Assembly: GCA_036388295.1 (NCBI GenBank)
Contig: DASVSC010000223.1
Span: 1-13,389 of the forward strand
DNA: 13,389 nucleotides
Origin: RYN-431 sp036388295
GTDB lineage: Bacteria > Planctomycetota > Phycisphaerae > Tepidisphaerales > Tepidisphaeraceae
Direction: 5' to 3'
The notes beneath the pieces were generated by a model. The model was not told the DNA's origin. It saw only the letters and a list, made by a program, of their open reading frames with translations, and did not search any database. Positions 6,662-13,389 of this stretch are shown piece after piece. How positions within the stretch are numbered: position 1 is the first letter of the stretch; each line of letters starts with the position of its first letter. The position numbers and the translations under genes were made by a program.

Positions 6662-9600
6662 ATGTCGGACGAACAGCCTGCGGAATCCAATGGCCACGCC
6701 GACGAGGCGGTGGTCGAGGAAACACGGCCCGAACGCTTGGCCCAACCCATTGACGGCGAGCTGTCGCCGCGCCTGCCGTTCGCCGTCGCCGGGGTCGGCG
6801 CGTCGGCCGGCGGGCTGGAGGCGTATACAGAGTTCCTCCAGGCGACACGGCCCGACAGCGGCATCGCTTTCGTGCTGATCCAGCACCTCTCGCCCAAGCA
6901 CGAGAGCGTGATGGCGGAGTTGCTGAGCCATCACACGAAAATGCCGGTGTTGCAGGTCAGCGACGGGATGGAGGTGCTGCCGAACCACGTCTACATGATC
7001 CGTCCCGGCTTCACGATGACGATCAAGGACGGGCACCTGCACTTGGGCGAAAGTGCCGCCCTGGCCGGCCACCGCCGGCCGGTCGACGACTTTTTCAAAT
7101 CCCTGGCCGAAGAACAGCGCGAGCGGGCGATCGCCGTCATCCTCAGCGGCACCGGCAGCAACGGCACCGCCGGCGCGGCGGCGATCAAGGCCGTCGGCGG
7201 AATGTGCATCGCGCAGGATCCCGACTCCTGCCGCTTCGCTTCCATGCCGCGCAGCATGATCGACAGCGGTTTGGCCGACACCGTGCTGAAGCCGGCGGAG
7301 ATGTTCGAAGCGATCGTCGCCTATGCCACCCACCCGTACGCCGCGGGAGAAGACAAGTCGCCCGCGTCGGTCGCGCGGCAGGACAAGCTGGCGCTGACTG
7401 AAGTCCTCGCCGTGCTGCGCGCCCGCGTTCGGCACGATTTCTCGGGCTACAAGAAGCCCACCATCGTCCGCCGCATCCAACGCCGCATGAGCCTGCTGCA
7501 GACCGCGCGGATGATCGACTACGTCCGCACGCTGCGCCAAAGCCCGGCCGAGGTGCACGCGCTGTCGGACGACCTGATGATCCACGTCACCGGCTTTTTC
7601 CGCGACCCCGAGGTCTGGGAAACGCTGCGCCAGAAGGTCATCCTGCCGATGGTCCGCGAGCGGTCCGAGGACGCGCCCATCCGCTGCTGGGTGACGGCCT
7701 GTTCCAGCGGCGAAGAGGCGTACACGCTCGGCATGCTGCTGCTCGAAGCCGCCGAAGCCGCGGGCAAGCACTTCGACATCAAGATCTTCGCCACCGACAC
7801 CGCCGAGCGCTCGCTCAGCCAGGCGCGGGCGGGCATCTTCCCCGGCGGCATCGAGAGCGACATCACGCCCGAACGCCTCGAGCGTTTCTTTTACAAAGAC
7901 GACGCGTTCTACCACGTCAAAAAGGAATTGCGCGAACTCGTGGTGTTCGCCCCGCAGAACGTGCTGCAGGACCCGCCGTTCAGCCGGCTCGATTTGTGCA
8001 CGTGCCGCAACCTGCTGATCTACATCGAGCCCGACGTCCAGCGCCGCGTGCTGCAGATGCTGCACTTCGGCTTGCGCGAGAACGGCACGATGCTGCTGGG
8101 CAACTCCGAAACGATCACCGGCGCTGAAGACTTGTTCGAGCCGATCGACAAGCGCGCCCGTATCTATCGCCGGGTCGGCTCGACCCGCCACGGGATGATC
8201 GATTTTCCGATCGCCCGCTCCTTGCGTGCCGCGCCCAACGGCACTGACGGCGAACCCGTCACCCGGCTGCTGCCGTCCGGCACGGTCGCGCAGATGACCA
8301 ACCGGCTGCTGCTCGAGCAGTTCACGCCTGCCGCCGTCGTCATCGACCGCGAAGGCCGCATCGTCTACTACCACGGCCGCACCGAACGGTTCCTCGAACA
8401 GCCGCGCGGCGAGCCGACGCGCGACATCATGACGCTCGTCCGTGAGGACATCCGCAGCACGCTCCGCAACGCCATCAACCGCGCGTTCTCGGAAAGCGCG
8501 GAGGTCCACCACGCCGAAGGCAAGCTCGGCCGCGGCGAAGACCGGACGCGCGTGAGCATCACCGTGTCGCCGCTGGACCCGAAACTGTCGGCCGTCCATT
8601 TTCTCGTCAGTTTCGAAGAACACGACGACCCGCCGCCCCCGGTCCTCGTGGCCGCCAACGGCGAAATGAACGGCCAGCTCACCGAAGAGCTGCGCCGCAC
8701 CCGCGACGAACTGCAAAGCACGATCGAGGAACTGCAGACCAGCAACGAGGAGATGAAGGCCTCCCACGAGGAAATCACCAGCATCAACGAAGAGCTGCAA
8801 AGCTCCAACGAAGAGCTCGAAACCAGCAAGGAAGAGCTGCAAAGTCTGAACGAAGAGCTCACGACCGTGAACGCCCAGCTCGTGGCGAAGATGGAAGAGC
8901 TGGAGCGGACGACCAACGACCTGGCCAGCCTGCTCAGCAGCACGGACATCGCGGTGGTGTTCCTCGACACGCAGTTCCGCATCCGCCGTTTCACGCCGGC
9001 GGTGCGCGATCTGATGGACCTGATCCCCGCCGACGTCGGCCGGCCGATCAGCGATTTGGCGCGTAAGTTCATCGACCCCGAACTCGCCGCCGACACCGCC
9101 GGCGTGCTAGAGAGGCTCGTGCCGATCGAGCGCGAAGTCGTCAGCGACAGTGACCGCTGGTACCTGCGCCGAGTGCTGCCGTACCGGACGGCGGACAACC
9201 GCATCAGCGGCCTGGTCATTACCTTCGTCGACATCACCCAACGCCGTGCCGCGATGCGGTCGGCGACGAAAGCCGAAGACCGCTTGCGCCAGAACGCCGA
9301 AGCCAGCGGCGTGGGCGACTGGGAAGTGGAACTGCCCAGCCGCCGCATGTACTGGTCCGACCGGGCCCGCGAATTGCTCGGCGTGCCGACGGGCGTTTAC
9401 GCCACTTTCGACCTGCACCAGTCCGCCATTCACCCGGACGACCGCCACGGCGTTGAGGAATGCCTGCGCTGCGCGACCGAGCCGACGAGTGACGGCCTGT
9501 TCCACTGCGAGTTCCGCGTCGTCCGGCCGGACGGCCGAATCCTGTGGCTCGAATCCCGCGGACGGGCCGAGTTCGACGGCGACGCCGGCGCACGCCAGGC

Positions 9601-10804
9601 GGTCCGCGTCCGTGGCACGCTGCACGACGTCACGGACCGCAAAACCGCCGAAAGCAAAATTACCGACGCCCTGCAGCGCGAGCAGGCGGCGAACAACACC
9701 AAGGACCAGTTCCTCGCCAACGCCAGCCATGAGCTGCGCACGCCCTTGTCGGCGATCCTGCTCTGGTCGTCGCTGCTGCAGGCCGACAACTGTGACCCCA
9801 AGGTGCTGGCCGAGGGGCTGGCGTCGATCGAGAGCAGCGCCAAGGCGCAGCAAAAACTGATCGAAGACCTGCTCGATTCAGCCCGCATCAGCGAAGGCCG
9901 CATCAAGCTGGACTTGCGCCCGACGAACCTGACGAAGATCGTCGCCAGTGCCGTCGACATGCTGCGTCCGGCGGCGGCGGCCAAGGACGTGGCGCTGGCC
10001 ACCGACTTCGGCACCGACATCGGCCACGCCATGGCCGACCCCGAACGCCTGCAGCAGGTCGTCTGGAACCTGGTCAGCAACGCCGTGAAGTTCACGCCCG
10101 CCGGCGGACGCGTTAACGTCGGCCTGTGGCGGCGGGGCGCGACGATCGAAATCCGCATCGACGATACCGGACAAGGCATCGAAGCGGGCCTGCTCGATTC
10201 CATCTTCGGCCGCTATAGCCAAGCCGACCCGTCCCCCACGCGCCGCCACGGCGGCCTGGGCCTGGGGCTGGCGATTTCGCGGCAGCTGGTCGAACTGCAC
10301 GGCGGCAGGATAGAAGTCGCGAGTGCCGGCCTGGACCAGGGCTCGACCTTCACGGTCATGCTCCCGCTGCCCGCCAGCCGCGACAAGTCGTCGGCCGCAC
10401 CTGAGCCGCCGGCTAAAGCGTTGTCACTGGACGGCGTGCGCGTGCTGCTGGTCGAGGACGACGTCAAAACCCGCGACGGCCTGACGCGCGTGCTGGCGCG
10501 GGCCGGCGCACGCGTGGAAGCCGTCGGGCACGTCGAGGACGCACTCAAGGCCCTTGCCCGCGAGCGGCCGACGCTGATCGTGTCCGACCTCGGCCTGCCC
10601 GACCGCGACGGGCACAGCCTGATCCGCCAGGTCCGCGCCGAAGAAGCCCCCGGCGAGCGCCTGCCGGCCATTGCCCTGAGCGCGTTCGACCGCCCGCAGG
10701 ACCAGACCCGCGCCATCGACAGCGGCTTCGACACCTACCTGTCCAAGCCCGTCGACCCGAAGCGACTGATCAGCGTGCTGAGCGGCATGGTACGGCGGCC
10801 GTGA
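6662..10804 (+). CDS. CheB-CheR-PAS hybrid histidine kinase with C-terminal receiver
   Basis: The 1380-residue signalling protein has no membrane segment. Domains in order: CheB methylesterase-like (about 39-225; GASAGG with Ser48, IQHL with His75, but GTGSNGT with Asn167 at the usual catalytic Asp); CheR methyltransferase-like (about 244-505; CSSGEEAY and CRNLLIYI); a PAS-like segment (about 553-650); a coiled coil of EEL-x-x-(S/T)-NEE repeats (about 673-745); PAS (about 751-860); PAS plus PAC (about 870-995); HisKA with phospho-His1023 (SHELRTP); HATPase with Asn1136/Asn1140, DDTGQGI and GGLGLGLAI; and a receiver (about 1259-1375) with Asp1266/1267, phospho-acceptor Asp1309, Ser1340 and Lys1362. 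This is a known fusion architecture in environmental bacteria. No receptor, CheA or CheW gene is nearby, so the input and output partners are unknown. The start ATG has only a weak AGGA site. Confidence 0.9.
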   Translation: MSDEQPAESNGHADEAVVEETRPERLAQPIDGELSPRLPFAVAGVGASAGGLEAYTEFLQATRPDSGIAFVLIQHLSPKHESVMAELLSHHTKMPVLQVSDGMEVLPNHVYMIRPGFTMTIKDGHLHLGESAALAGHRRPVDDFFKSLAEEQRERAIAVILSGTGSNGTAGAAAIKAVGGMCIAQDPDSCRFASMPRSMIDSGLADTVLKPAEMFEAIVAYATHPYAAGEDKSPASVARQDKLALTEVLAVLRARVRHDFSGYKKPTIVRRIQRRMSLLQTARMIDYVRTLRQSPAEVHALSDDLMIHVTGFFRDPEVWETLRQKVILPMVRERSEDAPIRCWVTACSSGEEAYTLGMLLLEAAEAAGKHFDIKIFATDTAERSLSQARAGIFPGGIESDITPERLERFFYKDDAFYHVKKELRELVVFAPQNVLQDPPFSRLDLCTCRNLLIYIEPDVQRRVLQMLHFGLRENGTMLLGNSETITGAEDLFEPIDKRARIYRRVGSTRHGMIDFPIARSLRAAPNGTDGEPVTRLLPSGTVAQMTNRLLLEQFTPAAVVIDREGRIVYYHGRTERFLEQPRGEPTRDIMTLVREDIRSTLRNAINRAFSESAEVHHAEGKLGRGEDRTRVSITVSPLDPKLSAVHFLVSFEEHDDPPPPVLVAANGEMNGQLTEELRRTRDELQSTIEELQTSNEEMKASHEEITSINEELQSSNEELETSKEELQSLNEELTTVNAQLVAKMEELERTTNDLASLLSSTDIAVVFLDTQFRIRRFTPAVRDLMDLIPADVGRPISDLARKFIDPELAADTAGVLERLVPIEREVVSDSDRWYLRRVLPYRTADNRISGLVITFVDITQRRAAMRSATKAEDRLRQNAEASGVGDWEVELPSRRMYWSDRARELLGVPTGVYATFDLHQSAIHPDDRHGVEECLRCATEPTSDGLFHCEFRVVRPDGRILWLESRGRAEFDGDAGARQAVRVRGTLHDVTDRKTAESKITDALQREQAANNTKDQFLANASHELRTPLSAILLWSSLLQADNCDPKVLAEGLASIESSAKAQQKLIEDLLDSARISEGRIKLDLRPTNLTKIVASAVDMLRPAAAAKDVALATDFGTDIGHAMADPERLQQVVWNLVSNAVKFTPAGGRVNVGLWRRGATIEIRIDDTGQGIEAGLLDSIFGRYSQADPSPTRRHGGLGLGLAISRQLVELHGGRIEVASAGLDQGSTFTVMLPLPASRDKSSAAPEPPAKALSLDGVRVLLVEDDVKTRDGLTRVLARAGARVEAVGHVEDALKALARERPTLIVSDLGLPDRDGHSLIRQVRAEEAPGERLPAIALSAFDRPQDQTRAIDSGFDTYLSKPVDPKRLISVLSGMVRRP

Positions 10805-10812
10805 CGCCGCCG
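10793..10812. terminator. GC-rich hairpin between convergent genes
   Basis: A perfect 7-bp stem CGGCGGC/GCCGCCG with a 6-base loop spans the stop codon of the fusion kinase gene. No T-run follows on either strand. It may help termination or mRNA stability in the 58-bp gap between the two convergent genes, but such stems also arise by chance in GC-rich DNA. Confidence 0.25.
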
Positions 10813-10862
10813 AACAGTTCGCCGTTAATCTGCTGTGGCACCGGCTGAACTCGGACCCTAAA

Positions 10863-11834
10863 TCAGACGATTCGATCCAGCATCGCGTCGCCGCGTGTGA
10901 AGCGGCGGAGGTTCTCCAGAAAATGCTCCGCCAGCCGCATTAATTCGTCGACCGTCCCGCCGGCGGTGTGGGGCGTGATGTGGCAGTTCGGGGCCCGCCA
11001 GAGCGGATGGTCGGGCGGCAGCGGCTCGGGTGTGGTCACGTCCAGGTAGGCGTGCGCGAGCCGGCCGCCGGTCAGGGCGTCGAGCAGGGCGGGCTGGTCG
11101 GTCGTGTCGCCGCGGCCGATGTTGATGTAAATCGCGTCGCGCGGCAGTTTCGCGAACTGGGCGGAACCGAATAAACCACGCGTCGACGGCGAAGCCGGCA
11201 GCAGGTTGATCACGATCTGCGCCGTCGGCAGATGCGCATCGAGCTCTTCGATCGGCAGCGTACGCACGCCCTCATCGCCGCGCACGGTGCGGCGGAAGGC
11301 GACCAAGTGCAAATTGTACGGCGCGAGCATTTCGATCAGCCGCCGGGCGATCGCGCCGTAGCCGACGATCAGCGTTTTCTGGCGGCGCAGCAGGAACGAC
11401 GCCTGGCGGATCGCCACCTGGTTCCACTGGCCGGTCGGCTGAACCGCAGTCGCCAGCGGCAGGGAACGGGCCAGTGAAAGCAGGAACGCCATCACGTGCT
11501 GCGCGCACGGCTCGTCGAACACGCCGCTGGCATTACAGAAAGCCACGCCGCGCTCGCGCAGGGTTTTGAGAAACGCCAGGTCGTCATAGCGTGTGTACCC
11601 GGCGCTGGTGAGTTGGACCCACTGCAGATTCGGGCTAGCCAGCACGTCGGCCGGGTCGGGCTGGCCGTACAGCACGTCGGCGGCGTGGGCGGCCGGATCG
11701 GGCTGGCCGGCGGACACCAGGCTGGCAATGGGCCGGGCTGAAAAGGTGAGCCGGTGCGGGGCGGCCGATTCGGTCAAAAGGGTTTTAATGTTGTCCGGGA
11801 AGGGCTGGTTGATCCAGATGTTCAGCGGGTCCAT
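10863..11834 (-). CDS. D-2-hydroxyacid dehydrogenase, NAD(P)-binding
   Basis: The 323-residue cytoplasmic oxidoreductase would reduce a 2-keto acid to a D-2-hydroxyacid, or catalyse the reverse, with NAD(H) or NADP(H). The Rossmann fold starts at TLIVGYGAIARRL (154-166; GxGxxx motif). Catalytic-type residues of the family are visible: Arg241 (INIGRGD), Glu270 (DVTTPEPLP) and His289 (ITPHTAGG). The N- and C-terminal parts form the substrate domain. The length is normal for the family. The frame stays open for 82 more codons upstream, but that extension is Arg-rich, unlike the family, and overlaps the REP-like pair and the tRNA promoter, so ATG at 11834-11832 was chosen. No clear Shine-Dalgarno precedes it. 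The gene stands alone, convergent with the fusion kinase gene. The exact substrate (glyoxylate, hydroxypyruvate, phosphoglycerate or other) is not determined. Confidence 0.88.
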   Translation of the reverse strand: MDPLNIWINQPFPDNIKTLLTESAAPHRLTFSARPIASLVSAGQPDPAAHAADVLYGQPDPADVLASPNLQWVQLTSAGYTRYDDLAFLKTLRERGVAFCNASGVFDEPCAQHVMAFLLSLARSLPLATAVQPTGQWNQVAIRQASFLLRRQKTLIVGYGAIARRLIEMLAPYNLHLVAFRRTVRGDEGVRTLPIEELDAHLPTAQIVINLLPASPSTRGLFGSAQFAKLPRDAIYINIGRGDTTDQPALLDALTGGRLAHAYLDVTTPEPLPPDHPLWRAPNCHITPHTAGGTVDELMRLAEHFLENLRRFTRGDAMLDRIV

Positions 11835-11864
11835 GCCCAGAGGATAACAGTAGGACCGAATTAA

Positions 11865-11953
11865 GCCGCGGGTGTAAACCCGCGCGAGCCGTTCGCGGTG
11901 TCGAACCATTTTCGCAGGCGCAACCCGGGTCCGCGCGGGTTTACACCCGCGGC
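11865..11953. repeat. inverted pair of REP-like palindromes
   Basis: Two 22-bp arms (11865-11886 and 11932-11953) are perfect inverted copies of each other, centred at 11909. Each arm is itself a hairpin with a 6-bp stem CGCGGG/CCCGCG and a TGTAAA (or TTTACA) loop. The 45-bp middle has no clear gene. A pair of short palindromes in opposite orientation is the form of REP doublets (REPINs). It lies in the gap between the minus-strand dehydrogenase gene and the tRNA-Thr/tuf promoter. No RAYT transposase gene is in the window. Confidence 0.8.
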
Positions 11954-11988
11954 CATTGACCGGATCGACTGCCGACGCGCGAACGCGG

Positions 11989-12016
11989 TTGACATCGTGG
12001 GGCACGCCTTTATACT
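11989..12016 (+). promoter_or_regulatory. near-consensus sigma-70 promoter of the tRNA-Thr/tuf unit
   Basis: TTGACA (11989-11994) matches the -35 consensus fully, and TATACT (12011-12016) matches the -10 at 5 of 6, with a 16-base spacer. The predicted start is near 12022-12024, giving a leader of about 90 bases before the tRNA. It is by far the best promoter-like match I see in the window, fitting the heavy expression expected for tuf. Confidence 0.8.
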
Positions 12017-12024
12017 GCCCGGCC

Positions 12025-12044
12025 CGTCGCGCTTCGGCGCGGCG
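12025..12044 (+). other. 5'-terminal UUCG hairpin of the tRNA-Thr/tuf transcript
   Basis: CGTCGCGC and GCGCGGCG pair over 8 bp (one G-U) around a TTCG tetraloop, a very stable C(UUCG)G cap. It would sit at the extreme 5' end of the transcript. The fold is seen in the sequence; a role in RNA stability or processing is inferred. Confidence 0.5.
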
Positions 12045-12111
12045 GTGTTCGTTTACGGACGCTGCGCGTCGGCGGGTCACTGCCTTCGCGGATCGATCGG
12101 AAAACGGTGCC

Positions 12112-12183
<72 letters not shown>

Positions 12184-12213
12184 TGGACAAGTAAGACTTT
12201 TTAGGAGAGAGAC

Positions 12214-13389
12214 ATGGCTAAGGGAGTATTCGAGCGGAAAAAACCGCACGTTAACGTCGGCACGATCGGCCACATCGACCACGGCAAGACCACGCTGACG
12301 GCTGCCCTGGCTGCCCGCTCGGCCGCCAAGTACGGCACCACCGCCAAGAGCTACAAGGATATCGCCAAGGGCGGTATCGACCGTGACGCCACCAAAACGG
12401 TGACGATCGCGGCGTCGCACGTGGAATACGAGTCGCCCGAGCGCCACTACGCTCACGTCGACTGCCCCGGCCACGCCGACTACATCAAGAACATGATCAC
12501 CGGTGCCGCCCAGATGGACGGCGCGATCCTGGTCGTCAGCGCCGCCGACGGCCCGATGCCCCAGACCCGCGAGCACATCCTGCTCGCCCGTCAGGTCGGC
12601 GTGCCCAAGATCACGGTGTTCCTCAACAAGATCGACCTGGTCGACGACGCCGAACTGCTCGACCTCGTCGAAATGGAAGTGCGCGAGCTGCTGACGAAGT
12701 ACGGCTTCGACGGCGACGCCACCCCGATCGTCAAGGGCAGCTCCAAGCCGGCCTTGGACAACCCGACCGACGACAAGGCCAACGCGGCCATCGACGAGCT
12801 GGTCAACACGCTCGACAGCTGGATCCCGATGCCCGACCGTGAGGTCGATAAGCCGTTCCTCATGCCGATCGAAGACGTGTTTTCGATCAAGGGCCGTGGC
12901 ACGGTCGTCACCGGCCGTATCGAACGCGGCAAGGTCAAGGTCGGCGACACCTGCAACATCATCGGCTTCGGCTCGGAAAAGACGAGCACGATCACCGACG
13001 TCGAGCAGTTCCAGAAGACCCTGAGCGAAGGCATCGCCGGCGACAACGTCGGCATCCTGCTCCGCGGTATTCAAAAGGAAGACGTCGAGCGCGGCCAGGT
13101 CCTGGCGGCCCCGAAGTCGATCAACCCGCACACGAAGTTCTCGGCGGAAGTGTACGTCCTGACGAAGGAAGAGGGTGGCCGCAGCACCCCGTTCTTCAAC
13201 GGCTACCGCCCGCAGTTCTACTTCCGCACCACCGACGTCACCGGCAGCACCAAGCTGATGGGCGGCGCCGAAATGTGCATGCCCGGCGACAACGTCTCCA
13301 TCGAAGTCGAGCTGCAAAGCCCGATCGCCATGGAAGAAAAACTTCGCTTCGCCATCCGTGAAGGCGGCAAAACCGTCGGCTCGGGCGTT
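12214..13389 (+). CDS. tuf: translation elongation factor Tu, 3' end outside the window
   Basis: EF-Tu carries aminoacyl-tRNA to the ribosome as a GTP complex. The visible 392 codons cover nearly the whole protein; by family length only about 8 residues are missing after GGKTVGSGV. G1 is GHIDHGKT (19-26), G3 is DCPGHADY with catalytic His87, and G4 is NKID (138-141). Domain 2 has the IEDVFSIKGRGTVVTGRIERG block, and domain 3 the TPFFNGYRPQFYFRTTDVTG block. Switch I reads KTVTIAASHVEY (61-72): the Mg-coordinating Thr64 is kept, but the usual Arg-Gly before it is Lys-Thr. ATG follows a strong AGGAGAG (12203-12209). It is co-transcribed with tRNA-Thr from the promoter at 11989. No other translation or rpsL/fusA gene is seen in the window. 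Confidence 0.97.
   Translation, partial: MAKGVFERKKPHVNVGTIGHIDHGKTTLTAALAARSAAKYGTTAKSYKDIAKGGIDRDATKTVTIAASHVEYESPERHYAHVDCPGHADYIKNMITGAAQMDGAILVVSAADGPMPQTREHILLARQVGVPKITVFLNKIDLVDDAELLDLVEMEVRELLTKYGFDGDATPIVKGSSKPALDNPTDDKANAAIDELVNTLDSWIPMPDREVDKPFLMPIEDVFSIKGRGTVVTGRIERGKVKVGDTCNIIGFGSEKTSTITDVEQFQKTLSEGIAGDNVGILLRGIQKEDVERGQVLAAPKSINPHTKFSAEVYVLTKEEGGRSTPFFNGYRPQFYFRTTDVTGSTKLMGGAEMCMPGDNVSIEVELQSPIAMEEKLRFAIREGGKTVGSGV

Noticed and set aside
6593..8842. 749-codon minus-strand open frame opposite the CheB-CheR part of the fusion
   Set aside because: It has no domain signal and is fully explained by third-position GC bias of the sense gene.
11835..12080. 82-codon upstream extension of the dehydrogenase gene
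   Set aside because: The extension is Arg-rich, unlike the family, and runs through the REP-like pair and the tRNA-Thr/tuf promoter.

Overview
The window looks like chromosomal DNA of a planctomycete, most likely class Phycisphaerae. The evidence is the high GC content, the short N-terminal tags of the LEPR-XLL kind (LEPRRHLSA, LESRRLMAA) on two large surface-type proteins, and an EF-Tu whose switch I reads KTVTI instead of the usual RGITI. The taxonomic call is inference; there is no rRNA gene here.

Layout, left to right. A minus-strand tRNA-Leu(UAG) with its own promoter lies at the left edge (33-114). Next come two paralogous plus-strand genes in tandem (282-2393 and 2507-5302). Each encodes an N-terminal tag, a clan GH-A-like TIM barrel with both catalytic glutamates, and a C-terminal string of SdrD_B-like beta-sandwich modules with Asp/Asn-rich loops. 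The second gene carries two more modules than the first, plus two Pro-Thr linkers. Downstream is a 149-bp imperfect palindrome (5304-5452), then a sugar phosphate isomerase/epimerase-like gene (5511-6536) closed by a small intrinsic terminator. A structured leader (6603-6646) precedes a 1380-residue CheB-CheR-PAS-histidine kinase-receiver fusion (6662-10804). A D-2-hydroxyacid dehydrogenase faces it on the minus strand (10863-11834). The right end holds an inverted pair of REP-like palindromes (11865-11953), a near-consensus sigma-70 promoter, a tRNA-Thr(GGU) and the tuf gene. tuf runs off the window with only the last few codons missing.

The genes do not form one pathway. The tandem pair is probably a surface or secreted carbohydrate-active module. 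The nearby isomerase could act in sugar catabolism, but a functional link is speculative. The chemotaxis-like fusion stands alone, with no receptor, CheA or CheW gene near it. The tRNA-Thr/tuf unit is a conserved housekeeping arrangement. I see no phage, plasmid, CRISPR or transposase gene. The most unusual material is the modular growth of the tandem pair, the two intergenic palindromic elements, the unassigned leader of the fusion kinase, and the Asp-to-Asn change in its CheB domain.
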